DNA from: Bacilli bacterium
Lineage (GTDB): Bacteria > Bacillota_I > Bacilli_A > ML615J-28 > CAG-313
NCBI GenBank assembly: GCA_900770645.1
Contig: CAAGKY010000102.1
Span: forward strand, 3,049-67,048
Direction of reading: 5' to 3'
Length of the DNA stretch: 64,000 nt
The translations under genes and the position numbers were made by a program. The notes under the pieces were generated by a model, which saw nothing but the letters and a program-made list of their open reading frames with translations, was not told the DNA's origin and searched no databases. This document shows, piece by piece, positions 32,140 to 38,871 of the stretch (position 1 is the first letter of the stretch; each line of letters opens with the position of its first letter).

Positions 32140-33798
32140 ATGTCAAAAATGTTAGACTCAGTTAAAGAAATTCGTTCAGATGTTAAATCAAAACAAGTTA
32201 CAAATTTTATGGGCGGAAATTCTTATGAATTAAACGCTATTGATACTTTAAAGATGATTACAGCTTCATCTATTTTTGGAGAACCTTCATATTACCGTAA
32301 TGGTGAATTTGATGATGCAAAAATTACTGATGCATATTATGATGTTAATTCTTTATTTAAAGAATTTAGTGTATTAGATGATTCTAAATTCTCTGGTAAA
32401 AAAACTTCTGAAATTATGGAACAAGTTATTGATGAAGCATTAACAGAAGATTTTGGGGCTGTTTTAGATTGGGCAGTTGAGCTACGTAAAAACTATTTAA
32501 TGAGATTAAACCCTCAAGTTATTATGGTACGTGCAGCTATGCATCCAAATAGAGTTAAATTTAATGAAGAAAATCCAGGTAAATTTAAAGAAACAGAAAA
32601 ATTAGTTATGTCTCGTGCTGATGAACCTGCTTCTCAATTAACTTATTATTTATATAAAAATAAGAATAAAAATAATTTACCAAATATTTTAAAACGTTCT
32701 TGGGCTGAAAAATTAGGTAGTTTAAATGCATATCAAGTTTCAAAATATAAAAATACAGGTTTAGGAATGATCGACGTAGTTCGTATTTCACATGCAAAAT
32801 CTAAAGTTTTAGATGAACTTATGAGAACAGGAACTGTTGTTGTAGCTGAAGAAGATAAAACTTGGGAAAATCTTAAATCAGCTGGAAAAACATGGAAAGA
32901 AATTCTTGAAACTATTAAATTAGGCCATATGGCTCTTTTAAGAAATCTTCGTAATATTTTTACAGAAATTGATGATAGAGCTATTTGTATTAAAGTTCTT
33001 GAAGATTTAAAAGCTGGTGTTTTATCTGGTAAACAATTTCCATTTAGATACTATTTAGCATATAAAGCAGTTGAAGAGTCAAGTATGAACTTTAAACCAC
33101 TAGTTTTAGATGCATTAGAAGAATGTATTGATATTTCATTAGATAACATGCCAAAACTTTCTGGTAAAACTATGACATTATCTGATAACTCTGGTTCTGC
33201 TTGGGGAACAATTCCAACAGAATATGGATCAGTTAAAGTTGCAGAGATTGATAACTTATCTGCTGTTATTACAGCAATGCTTTCTGATGAAGGTTATGTT
33301 GGTGTATTTGGAGATAAATTAGAAATTATTCCAATTAAAAAACGTGATGGTGTTTTATCTCAGATGAAACTTGTTACTGAAAAAGGTAGTAGAGTAGGTA
33401 GAGGAACAGAAAATGGTATTTGGTTATTCTGGGACAAAGCTATTAGAGAAAAAGAACATTGGGATAATGTATTTATTTATTCAGATATGCAAGCAGGTCA
33501 TGGTGGATTATACGGTATTGATGCACACTGGTATAACGAATATAGATGTCGTGGTAGTTATATTGATGTTATGAAGCTAGTTTCTAAATATCGTTCAACA
33601 GTATCTGGCATAGTAAATGTATTCTCAGTTCAAACTGCTGGATATACAAATGTAGTAATTCCAGAATATGCATATAGATCTAATGTAATGTATGGCTGGA
33701 CAGGTAAAGAAGTTGTATTCGCTGACACAATGATTAATTTTTGGAATGAAAAAGATTTAGAGAGATTAATCAAAATTAGAAAAAATAATCAAAATTAA
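32140..33798 (+). CDS. TROVE-domain (Ro60/Rsr-like) RNA-binding protein
   Basis: 552 residues. The N-terminal 330 residues match the TROVE HEAT-like ring (NFMGGNSYELNAIDTLKMI, ASSIFGEPSYYRNG, and later AMHPNRVKF, MGLIDVVR-like GLGMIDVVRISHAKS, LRNLRNIF). The C-terminal 200 residues resemble a vWA fold with DNSGSAWG as a MIDAS-like motif, followed by FIYSDMQAGHGG. Ro60 proteins form a ring that binds misfolded RNAs and Y RNAs; in bacteria they work with exonucleases such as PNPase in RNA turnover. Tryptophans are TGG. The two Y-RNA-like elements immediately upstream strengthen the call. Confidence 0.85.
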   Translation: MSKMLDSVKEIRSDVKSKQVTNFMGGNSYELNAIDTLKMITASSIFGEPSYYRNGEFDDAKITDAYYDVNSLFKEFSVLDDSKFSGKKTSEIMEQVIDEALTEDFGAVLDWAVELRKNYLMRLNPQVIMVRAAMHPNRVKFNEENPGKFKETEKLVMSRADEPASQLTYYLYKNKNKNNLPNILKRSWAEKLGSLNAYQVSKYKNTGLGMIDVVRISHAKSKVLDELMRTGTVVVAEEDKTWENLKSAGKTWKEILETIKLGHMALLRNLRNIFTEIDDRAICIKVLEDLKAGVLSGKQFPFRYYLAYKAVEESSMNFKPLVLDALEECIDISLDNMPKLSGKTMTLSDNSGSAWGTIPTEYGSVKVAEIDNLSAVITAMLSDEGYVGVFGDKLEIIPIKKRDGVLSQMKLVTEKGSRVGRGTENGIWLFWDKAIREKEHWDNVFIYSDMQAGHGGLYGIDAHWYNEYRCRGSYIDVMKLVSKYRSTVSGIVNVFSVQTAGYTNVVIPEYAYRSNVMYGWTGKEVVFADTMINFWNEKDLERLIKIRKNNQN

Positions 33799-33816
33799 TT
33801 AAATTTTAGAAAAATT

Positions 33817-33832
33817 TATTGTATAATATAAT
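33817..33832 (+). promoter_or_regulatory. Early-type promoter motif opening the tRNA array
   Basis: TTATTGTATAATATAATA follows the TROVE stop codon and precedes structured RNAs and tRNA-fMet. Confidence 0.6.
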
Positions 33833-33835
33833 AAT

Positions 33836-33950
33836 CGGTATGGTGCATTCGTTAAATATCATCCTAAATTAATGGGTGCACTTGGCATCAATAAGTCAAC
33901 CTCCACGTGGTGATGCTGGATAATAAAAGGAGTCATGACCTTTTAAACTA
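33836..33950 (+). ncRNA. Structured RNA segment, class unknown
   Basis: Short helices can be drawn: GTGCA/TGCAC (33844 and 33881 region), GCATCA/TGATGC around CCACGTGG, and AGTCAT/ATGACT at 33931-33957. No tRNA T-arm and no open frame. It may be a leader of the tRNA transcript. Confidence 0.35.
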
Positions 33951-33956
33951 ATGACT

Positions 33957-34078
33957 AATAGTGTATGTAAACAGACACGAAGTATACAGAGAAGTGTTCG
34001 TCACCTTGGCTAGATTGCGCGGAGCAACTGTAAGACCGAGGTCAGGGTAAGCTCGGCCGTTAGACCCAATACACTATT
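33957..34078 (+). ncRNA. Structured RNA closed by a perfect 10-bp helix
   Basis: AATAGTGTAT (33957-33966) pairs with ATACACTATT (34069-34078). Inside, ACGAA/TTCGT and CCGAG/CTCGG helices are possible, and the interior is visibly richer in G and C than neighbouring coding DNA. It sits 10 bases before tRNA-fMet. Function and class are unknown; a third Y-RNA-like molecule is possible, but it lacks the AGCGG/TATTC loop. Confidence 0.45.
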
Positions 34079-34087
34079 TATTTATTT

Positions 34088-34165
34088 GGCGGGGTAGAGC
34101 AGCTTGGTTAGCTCGGGGTCCTCATAAGTCCCAGGTCGTGTGTTCAAATCACACCCCCGCAACCA
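34088..34165 (+). tRNA. tRNA-Met(CAT), initiator type
   Basis: The cloverleaf has acceptor GGCGGGG/CCCCGCA with a G1-A72 mismatch, D-arm GAGC-GCTC, loop CTCATAA, T-arm GTGTG-TTCAAAT-CACAC and encoded ACCA. The unpaired first acceptor position, the GAGCAGC D-arm and the CCCCGCAACCA end are features of bacterial initiator tRNA. The anticodon stem has a T-T mismatch. Confidence 0.8.
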
Positions 34166-34168
34166 TTT

Positions 34169-34242
34169 GGGCACTCTTATTGGTATCCTTTAAGAATTAG
34201 CGCTACTTAAATGTCGAGGTTCGATTCCTCGGGTGTCCACCA
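34169..34242 (+). tRNA. tRNA-like gene, anticodon not resolved
   Basis: The 7-bp acceptor GGGCACT/GGTGTCC, T-arm CGAGG-TTCGATT-CCTCG and ACCA end are intact. The D/anticodon half is abnormal: CTTA/TAAG can form a D-stem with GG in the loop, but then no spacer bases 8-9 remain, and the anticodon arm lacks a U33-type loop. Either a degenerate tRNA or a deliberate mimic. Confidence 0.55.
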
Positions 34243-34245
34243 TAT

Positions 34246-34321
34246 CTGAGCTGATAGCTTAACACGGTAAAGCGCCTGCCCTGACCAGGTGGGAGTTGTG
34301 GTTCGATTCCACTGGCTTAGA
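34246..34321 (+). tRNA. tRNA, probably Val(GAC)
   Basis: Acceptor CTGAGCT/GGCTTAG, T-loop TTCGATT with a partly mismatched stem, anticodon stem CTGCC/GGTGG with loop CTGACCA (U33 present). No CCA is encoded; A321 would be the discriminator. A one-base shift of the stem would give a CTG loop, so the identity is uncertain. Confidence 0.5.
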
Positions 34322-34485
34322 CTGTAACTTTAAAATCCTAGTTATTTTTAAGGTCAGGAAGTAGAGTAGCCGTAATTCCTGTAGCTATATTGGTAGTGCT
34401 TTATAACTAAAAGATAAAAGTATATTTTTAATGGGAGTCACTAACCATATTAAAAATCTATGAATAGTCAAACGGTGAATTCTTT
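34322..34485 (+). other. Non-coding spacer with hairpin, between tRNAs
   Basis: A long helix TTTTTAATGG/CCATATTAAAAA around 34425-34458 is clear. Upstream, GTAGCTATATTGGTAG looks like a D-arm followed by CTTT-ATAACTA-AAAG, a possible anticodon arm, but no T-arm follows. No open frame. Confidence 0.35.
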
Positions 34486-34560
34486 GGTGCTATAGTATAT
34501 CGGTTAATATCACTGGTTGTCGCCCAGTAGCGGGGGGTTCGACTCCCCCTAGCACCGCCA
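34486..34560 (+). tRNA. tRNA-Asp(GTC)
   Basis: Perfect acceptor GGTGCTA/TAGCACC, anticodon arm ACTGG-TTGTCGC-CCAGT, T-arm GGGGG-TTCGACT-CCCCC, encoded GCCA. Confidence 0.9.
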
Positions 34561-34590
34561 TATTCAAATTTAATTTTCATCGCCAAAATA

Positions 34591-34607
34591 TGTGCTAAAT
34601 TAAATGT
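34591..34607 (+). promoter_or_regulatory. Late-type promoter motif
   Basis: TGTGCTAAATTAAATGT lies 31 bases before the endonuclease VII-like gene. Confidence 0.6.
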
Positions 34608-34637
34608 AAAAATATTTAAAATATGGAGATTTAATTT

Positions 34638-35390
34638 ATGTATAAATGTGAGTGTGGAAAAGAATTTGAAAAACCTAATAGCTTTAATGCACATAAATCT
34701 AACTGTAGAGAACATTACATAGCTAAATATGGTTCTGATAAAAAGTGGCTTGAAATTAAAGAACGACGTAGTAAAAATAGTTTAAATACAAGTAAGGTTA
34801 ATTTCAAACAGAAACAAGTTGAAGAATTGAACATCTGACTTTCTGAACAACATACTTGTGAAAGATGTCATAAAATAATGACTAAATGATACGGTTCTGG
34901 TAGATTTTGTTCTCAAAGTTGTGCTAATAGCAAAGATAATTCAGGTATGAAATATACTTGTAGCTGTCAGTATTGTGAGAAACAATTTGTAAAAGATACA
35001 GCTAAGGCTCGTCATGAAAAATATTGTGAGTTAAATACAAACAGACCACCTAAAGCGGGACAACATAAATATAGATTAGATAAAAGTGTAGATTTTTATA
35101 GAATTGGTAGTATGCATCAGATATTAGTAAATACTATCGAAGATGTTGAAAATTATTTATCTGCACATCTTACTTGTGAAATTTGTGGCAAAACGGTTGA
35201 AGAAACGGTCAAATGAAAGTCTAAACATGCACCTAAGCGTCTATGTGTAGATCATGATCATGCAACAATGCAGTTTAGAGGTGTTTTGTGTTCTGTTTGT
35301 AATCGTCAACTCGGATGATATGAAGCAAACAGAGAAGCTATTAATAAATATTTAGAAAAAGATTTTCCTCTAGAAGATAAATCAAAATAA
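34638..35390 (+). CDS. Recombination endonuclease VII-like / HNH nuclease
   Basis: 250 residues once four in-frame TGA codons are read as Trp (ELNI-W-LSE, MTK-W-YGS, TVK-W-KSK, QLG-W-YEA). An N-terminal C2H2-type finger (CECGKEFEKPNSFNAHKSNC) and a zinc pair (CERCHKIM ... SCAN) precede a C-terminal endonuclease VII core: CEICGKTVEE ... KRLCVDHDHATMQFRGVLCSVCNRQLGW. Either a homing nuclease inserted in the tRNA array or a junction resolvase; the mobile N-terminal fingers, shared with the gene at 48755, favour the first. Confidence 0.8.
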
Positions 35391-35488
35391 TATAGTAGCA
35401 GCGCGGTTTAGGGACGTGCATACAAATATTAGGGATTAGGTAGTTTAACTCTGATGTAACTACCAGTAGTGCAATTCTACCTACTATA
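35391..35488 (+). tRNA. tRNA-like element with long variable arm, identity unresolved
   Basis: Acceptor TATAGTA/TACTATA, a D-like stem GCGC/GTGC and a TGCAATT loop on a GTAG/CTAC stem are present. A 7-bp GGTAGTT/AACTACC helix sits where a variable arm would be. No convincing anticodon arm can be drawn and CCA is not encoded. It begins right after the nuclease stop codon. Confidence 0.4.
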
Positions 35489-35494
35489 TTTTAA

Positions 35495-35720
35495 ATATAT
35501 GTGGTTTTAGTTTAAATATTATAAGAAAACACCAAGCAGAATTATGGTTAGATATCCTAGGAAATGTCTTATAAAATTCCATTAAGTGTAAGTAATCTTG
35601 GAGAGAAAAGTGCAAGACTTTTAGACCACCCAAATTAAAAAATAACAATGGTATCAAGGACTCAACCTAGATTTAAATTGATATAGAGTGTGATTTGAAG
35701 TTTAATATCAGCCATATAAT
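35495..35720 (+). ncRNA. Structured non-coding segment before tRNA-Leu
   Basis: The ends can pair (GTGGT near 35501 with ACCAC near 35628), and shorter local stems exist. No open frame and no recognised class. Confidence 0.35.
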
Positions 35721-35721
35721 T

Positions 35722-35808
35722 GCTCGGATGGCGGAATAGGTAGACGCGCAGGACTTAAACTCCTGTGGCCGAAAGGTCGTGTGGGTTCAATTCCCACTCT
35801 GAGCACCA
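35722..35808 (+). tRNA. tRNA-Leu(TAA)
   Basis: Acceptor GCTCGGA/TCTGAGC, anticodon arm CAGGA-CTTAAAC-TCCTG, long variable arm, T-arm GTGGG-TTCAATT-CCCAC and encoded ACCA. TTA is the commonest Leu codon in the phage genes, so this tRNA matches phage demand. Confidence 0.95.
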
Positions 35809-35811
35809 ATT

Positions 35812-35980
35812 AAAAAGAGATTAAGTCTTTTCTTGCGTTAATAAAAGCAAGTGGTGCCCGAAGAGAGTTTCCAATGATCTTTCACTAAAACATTGGTGGT
35901 GGAAAGGACATGGATTCTGCAGCGTGTCTTTCCGGTTTACTGCAGAGTTAGATTGTTAGCTATTAATAGTTAACAATTTA
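35812..35980 (+). ncRNA. Structured non-coding segment between tRNAs
   Basis: A bulged hairpin GGAAAGGACATG/CGTGTCTTTCC (about 35899-35931) contains CTGCAG in its loop, which can pair with CTGCAG at 35940-35945, giving a possible pseudoknot. A 10-bp hairpin GTTAGCTATT/AATAGTTAAC follows at 35955-35974. Class unknown. Confidence 0.45.
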
Positions 35981-35981
35981 C

Positions 35982-36058
35982 GGATCCTTAGCTCAGTTGG
36001 TTAGAGCTACCGGCTCATAACCGGTCGGTCCCGTGTTCGAGTCACGGAGGATCCACCA
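35982..36058 (+). tRNA. tRNA with CAT anticodon (Ile2-type or elongator Met)
   Basis: Perfect cloverleaf: acceptor GGATCCT/AGGATCC, anticodon arm ACCGG-CTCATAA-CCGGT, T-arm CCGTG-TTCGAGT-CACGG, encoded ACCA. The GGA start and CGGCTCATAACCG arm resemble bacterial tRNA-Ile2, whose C34 is converted to lysidine to read ATA. Elongator Met cannot be excluded. Confidence 0.85.
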
Positions 36059-36112
36059 TAAAACAAAAAATATTTAAAAAATAATTAAAATTAATTAAAT
36101 TTTAGAAAAATT

Positions 36113-36128
36113 TATCGTATATTATTAT
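36113..36128 (+). promoter_or_regulatory. Promoter motif of the pseudoknot RNA
   Basis: TTATCGTATATTATTATA, a variant of the early motif, lies a few bases before the pseudoknot. Confidence 0.5.
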
Positions 36129-36131
36129 AGA

Positions 36132-36176
36132 ACGGGCCACAAAATTAGCTGCTTGAGTGTTGGCCCGTGCTCAAGC
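36132..36176 (+). ncRNA. Small H-type pseudoknot RNA
   Basis: ACGGGCCA (36132-36139) pairs with TGGCCCGT (36161-36168), while GCTTGAG (36151-36157) in its loop pairs with CTCAAGC (36170-36176). Both helices are perfect (8 and 7 bp). Its own promoter motif is upstream and no start codon follows closely, so a short independent RNA is likely. No known class was recognised. Confidence 0.65.
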
Positions 36177-36229
36177 CAAAAATAAAAATAATTTAAAATT
36201 TATAAAAATATTAAAAATTATACTGTTTA

Positions 36230-36245
36230 TATTGTATAATATTAT
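36230..36245 (+). promoter_or_regulatory. Early-type promoter motif of the suppressor tRNA
   Basis: TATTGTATAATATTATGT stands about 95 bases before the tRNA-Trp 5' exon. Confidence 0.65.
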
Positions 36246-36336
36246 GTAACTAAGTGAGTATTTATATTTTATTAAAAAATGATTCCCTATGATTACTTAT
36301 GTCATTTCTTTCATAAGTGCTCACCTAGTTTTATAT

Positions 36337-36629
36337 AGGGGCTTCGTACAACGGCAGTACATCGGTCTTTTTGAAAAAACAGTGGCCAACCACTTATGGA
36401 GCACCTAGTTGGAAACATCTAGTGTGAATGCTGGCTAATTCGGCGAAGGTTGGAGAACGCCGAGCTAAGTGGAAAGTAATTTCCTAAATGTGTAGAGACT
36501 ATACACCAGCTACCTAAACAGAAATGCACGGTAAAGACATAGTCCACTAAGATTAACGTATTCTTATGTCAAGAACTAACTTCTTAGGCAAAACCGCGAA
36601 TGTGGGTTCGATTCCTACAGCCCTTACCA
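36337..36629 (+). tRNA. tRNA-Trp(UCA) suppressor tRNA, split by a group I intron
   Basis: The 5' exon 36337-36369 has acceptor AGGGGCT, D-arm GTAC-AACGGCA-GTAC and anticodon strand TCGGT-CTT. The 3' exon 36589-36629 supplies CA-AA-ACCGC, variable GAAT, T-arm GTGGG-TTCGATT-CCTAC, acceptor AGCCCTT and ACCA. Joining them gives a normal 7-base loop CTTCAAA, anticodon UCA, in a 74-base tRNA. The AGGGGC start and GGTCT-NNN-AAACC arm match bacterial tRNA-Trp. This tRNA would decode TGA as Trp. Oddities: the discriminator base is A73 rather than the usual bacterial G73, and the top of the anticodon stem is T-C. A one-base shifted splice would give GCA (Cys), which the tRNA body does not support. Confidence 0.85.
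36370..36588 (+). ncRNA. Group I intron inside the tRNA-Trp anticodon (between U34 and C35)
   Basis: The 219-base insert has group I core strings: GCTGGCTAA with a P5/P6-like CGGCG ... CGCCG helix, GTGTAGAGACTATACACC as the 5' P7/P3 region, and AAAGACATAGTCC as the 3' P7 strand. The 5' exon ends in U and the intron ends in G, as required. TTTG at the intron start can pair with CAAA of the 3' exon (P10), and GTGGCC downstream with GGTCTT of the 5' exon (P1, one mismatch, G-U at the splice site). It carries no endonuclease gene. Confidence 0.8.
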
Positions 36630-36641
36630 TTTAAAAAATTC

Positions 36642-36671
36642 AAGCACGATTAATTTCGTGCTTTTCTTTTA
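36642..36671 (+). terminator. Intrinsic terminator after the suppressor tRNA
   Basis: Stem AAGCACGA/TCGTGCTT with loop TTAATT, followed by TTCTTTT. Confidence 0.85.
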
Positions 36672-36697
36672 TTTTGCACTAAAATTAGCTTTATTTT

Positions 36698-36713
36698 TAT
36701 CGTATAATATTAT
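36698..36713 (+). promoter_or_regulatory. Early-type promoter motif
   Basis: TTATCGTATAATATTATA lies about 30 bases before the CoaB-like gene. Confidence 0.6.
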
Positions 36714-36742
36714 ATATAATGAATATAATGGAGGTTATTAAT

Positions 36743-37531
36743 ATGAAAAAAATTCTTATTACTGCAGGCCCTACTAACGAGTACATTGATGAGGTAATGA
36801 AAATTACTAATATGTCAACTGGTCGTCTAGGTATTGAGCTATCTCGTGAACTAACTGCTCGAGGAAATGAAGTTACATTAATTTGTACAAGAAGCGTTGC
36901 TAGAAGTGGATTATATGAAAGATATAATCTTGCCAACAATGATAAATTAAAAACAATTCAAATTGAAACTACTGACCAAATGCTAATGGCGTTAGCTGAT
37001 GAAAGCACAAGTGGTACAGTTTATGACTTAGTTGTTCATGCTGCAGCTGTTGGAGATTATAAAGCGGATTTCAGTTTTAGAATGGAAGATATGGCTTTAG
37101 AAATTGCTGAATACTTACATAATAAATATGATGAAATTCCTAGTATTTGCGATTTCCATCAAGACATTTTGAAAATTATGACAAACCCTAAATGTAAAGT
37201 TAATGATGATACTAAGATTTCGTCTTATGAGCCAAATTTAACAGTTAAATTAGGATTAACTCCAAAATTAATTTCTCATTTAAAAGAATGGTTCCCAGAA
37301 GCTACTTTAGTTGGATTTAAATTATTAGAAAATGTTACAAAAGATCATATTATTGATGTTGCTACAAAACTATGCAATAAAAATAATATGAACTACATTA
37401 TTGCTAATGATTTACATGATCTTCGTCAAGGTAAACATATTAGTTATTTAGTAGATAAAAATGGTTATTGTAATTTTGATTTTCATTCACCTGATGATAT
37501 CGCAAATAAAATTATTAGCTTTGTAGAATAG
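36743..37531 (+). CDS. CoaB-like phosphopantothenoylcysteine synthetase-family protein
   Basis: 262 residues from the ATG at 36743 with GGAGG upstream; the in-frame ATG at 36719 lies within the promoter region and lacks an RBS. ILITAGPTNEYIDEVMKITNMSTGRLGIEL matches the nucleotide-binding opening of CoaB, VHAAAVGDYK the following loop, and TLVGFKLLENV with IANDL the C-terminal CoaB motifs. CoaB joins cysteine to 4'-phosphopantothenate in coenzyme A synthesis. A phage copy is unusual; it may act on another substrate. Confidence 0.7.
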   Translation: MKKILITAGPTNEYIDEVMKITNMSTGRLGIELSRELTARGNEVTLICTRSVARSGLYERYNLANNDKLKTIQIETTDQMLMALADESTSGTVYDLVVHAAAVGDYKADFSFRMEDMALEIAEYLHNKYDEIPSICDFHQDILKIMTNPKCKVNDDTKISSYEPNLTVKLGLTPKLISHLKEWFPEATLVGFKLLENVTKDHIIDVATKLCNKNNMNYIIANDLHDLRQGKHISYLVDKNGYCNFDFHSPDDIANKIISFVE

Positions 37532-37542
37532 GAGAAATAATT

Positions 37543-38052
37543 ATGCCTAAATATAGAGTAAAATATACATTTGAAGTAGAAGTTGAAGCTCCAAATAAAA
37601 ATATTGCAAAAATTAATGCTGATTATCATTTAGATAATGACCTTGACGAATATTATTTATGGGATTATGAAACACATACCGAAGTTGTTGAGTTAGAAGT
37701 TCCAGAAGATTTAAAAGAAGAAATAGAAACAGGTAAAGATATCGCATTGAGCTTTGAATTCAAAGATAATTATGATCCTATTACCGATGAATTTGTAGCA
37801 GATGAATTCATTAAAGATGAAAATCTTAGAAAAATGATTTGGCCGGAAGATGAAAATAAAGTTTTTCTTACTGACGATTCTGAAGTAATAGAAATAAAAG
37901 ACATAAAAACAAAAAAACCATCTGAGTTATATGCACAACGTATGCATATGAGTGGGATAAAATATACTTGTACAGATTGTCCCGATTGTGTCAAATGTAA
38001 ATATGCTTTTGATGACTATTGCACAGATGGTGATTGTTTAATGGAAAAATAA
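37543..38052 (+). CDS. Hypothetical protein with Cys-rich C-terminus
   Basis: 169 residues: an acidic beta N-terminal domain (MPKYRVKYTFEVEVEAPNKN), a central acidic region, and a C-terminal cluster of seven cysteines (CTDCPDCVKCKYAF ... YCTDGDC) that could bind zinc. AGGAG RBS, 11 bases after the CoaB-like gene, same operon. Function not recognised. Confidence 0.7.
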   Translation: MPKYRVKYTFEVEVEAPNKNIAKINADYHLDNDLDEYYLWDYETHTEVVELEVPEDLKEEIETGKDIALSFEFKDNYDPITDEFVADEFIKDENLRKMIWPEDENKVFLTDDSEVIEIKDIKTKKPSELYAQRMHMSGIKYTCTDCPDCVKCKYAFDDYCTDGDCLMEK

Positions 38053-38083
38053 ATTCTAAAGTCACTAAATCTTCAGAAAAAAT

Positions 38084-38099
38084 TATTGTATAATATTAT
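38084..38099 (+). promoter_or_regulatory. Early-type promoter motif of a structured RNA
   Basis: TTATTGTATAATATTATG is followed within 10 bases by GC-richer structured sequence, not by a gene. Confidence 0.6.
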
Positions 38100-38516
38100 G
38101 GTATATATCTCCTGGCAGTGCTGGGTAAGTGGCCAATTGGATGAAACTCGCTGGTGCGACCCCAATTACGGCAAGGTATATAGGAGAAGGAAAACTCCTC
38201 AAACCAGCCTTGACTTCGTGTTAAGGTCTTGGACAACTCGAGTGTCGAGTGGGTGTTAACAGCCCTTATAAGGAATGATTGTGGCAGGGGCCACTCCTTC
38301 GTGGACATTCCCTATATAAAGTGTTAATTGCCCCCACGTAGGGCTCGACTAAGTATGGATAGTTACAAATCATTGCCCGCTGCTTGGTCAATTTGTGTAT
38401 ATATCGAGAGGCTTGATGTATACCAACCTAGCACTAACACTATTACTTGGGTAGGGTCTATGCGACCTTCGCCTTCAAAATTATTAAATGCGCGCGGTGT
38501 TAGTGCTTCTTTGTAA
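38100..38516 (+). ncRNA. Large structured non-coding RNA, about 400 bases
   Basis: The region is visibly richer in G and C than the coding DNA around it and contains many perfect hairpins: CCTGGC/GCTGGG-type near 38108, CCTTGAC/GTTAAGG near 38205, ACTCGA/TCGAGT at 38236-38250, GTGGC-AGGG-GCCAC near 38281, GGAATG/CATTCC enclosing it, and an 11-bp AGCACTAACAC (38430-38440)/GTGTTAGTGCT (38497-38507). The short open frames on both strands have no RBS. The opening CCTGGCAGTGCTGGG resembles that of the RNA at 46705. Class unknown. Confidence 0.6.
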
Positions 38517-38621
38517 TAAGCATAGATAAAAAACAATATTATAGTAATGGTGAATGAAATAGTATTGGAAACCTGTAAGACTAAGTTATATTAAACTTGA
38601 TAGTTTCTTTGTCTATGCTTA
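38517..38621 (+). ncRNA. Long-stem RNA element, possible leader of the zinc-ribbon gene
   Basis: TAAGCATAGATAAA (38517-38530) pairs with TTTGTCTATGCTTA (38608-38621), 14 bp with one G-T pair, around an AT-rich interior. It ends 20 bases before the gene at 38642. Either the 3' domain of the preceding RNA or a separate cis element. Confidence 0.5.
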
Positions 38622-38641
38622 CTAGAAAGAGAGACTAGTGT

Positions 38642-38869
38642 ATGAAGCTAACTAAAAGAACAATAAAAAAATTAGAAAAGAAATACAATAAAGAAGCTCA
38701 AAAGGAAACTAGAAAAGTAGTTGTTTGTAAAGACTGTGGAAACTTATTTCCTATTGAGGAGACTTATATTGAATTTGATCTACAAACAAGTGAAAAAGAA
38801 TTTCAATGTCAATATTGTAATGATAAAGAGCCTAAGGGCACATTAGAAGATTTACTAAACGCGGTATAA
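38642..38869 (+). CDS. Small zinc-ribbon protein
   Basis: 75 residues: a basic N-terminus (KLTKRTIKKLEKKYNKE) and a zinc ribbon VCKDCGNLF ... FQCQYCND (two CxxC pairs). Probably nucleic-acid binding. The RBS is weak (AGAGAGAC). First of a run of small overlapping genes. Confidence 0.7.
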   Translation: MKLTKRTIKKLEKKYNKEAQKETRKVVVCKDCGNLFPIEETYIEFDLQTSEKEFQCQYCNDKEPKGTLEDLLNAV

Positions 38870-38871
38870 TT

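Noticed and set aside
34203..34205. Possible CTA (amber-suppressor) anticodon in the tRNA-like gene at 34169
   Set aside because: The loop lacks U33 and the stem is poorly paired, and TAG clearly acts as a stop in many genes here (for example at 5904, 18873 and 25139).
38096..38516. Open frames on both strands in the 38-kb RNA
   Set aside because: Short, overlapping on opposite strands, no RBS and atypical codon use; the region is better explained as structured RNA.
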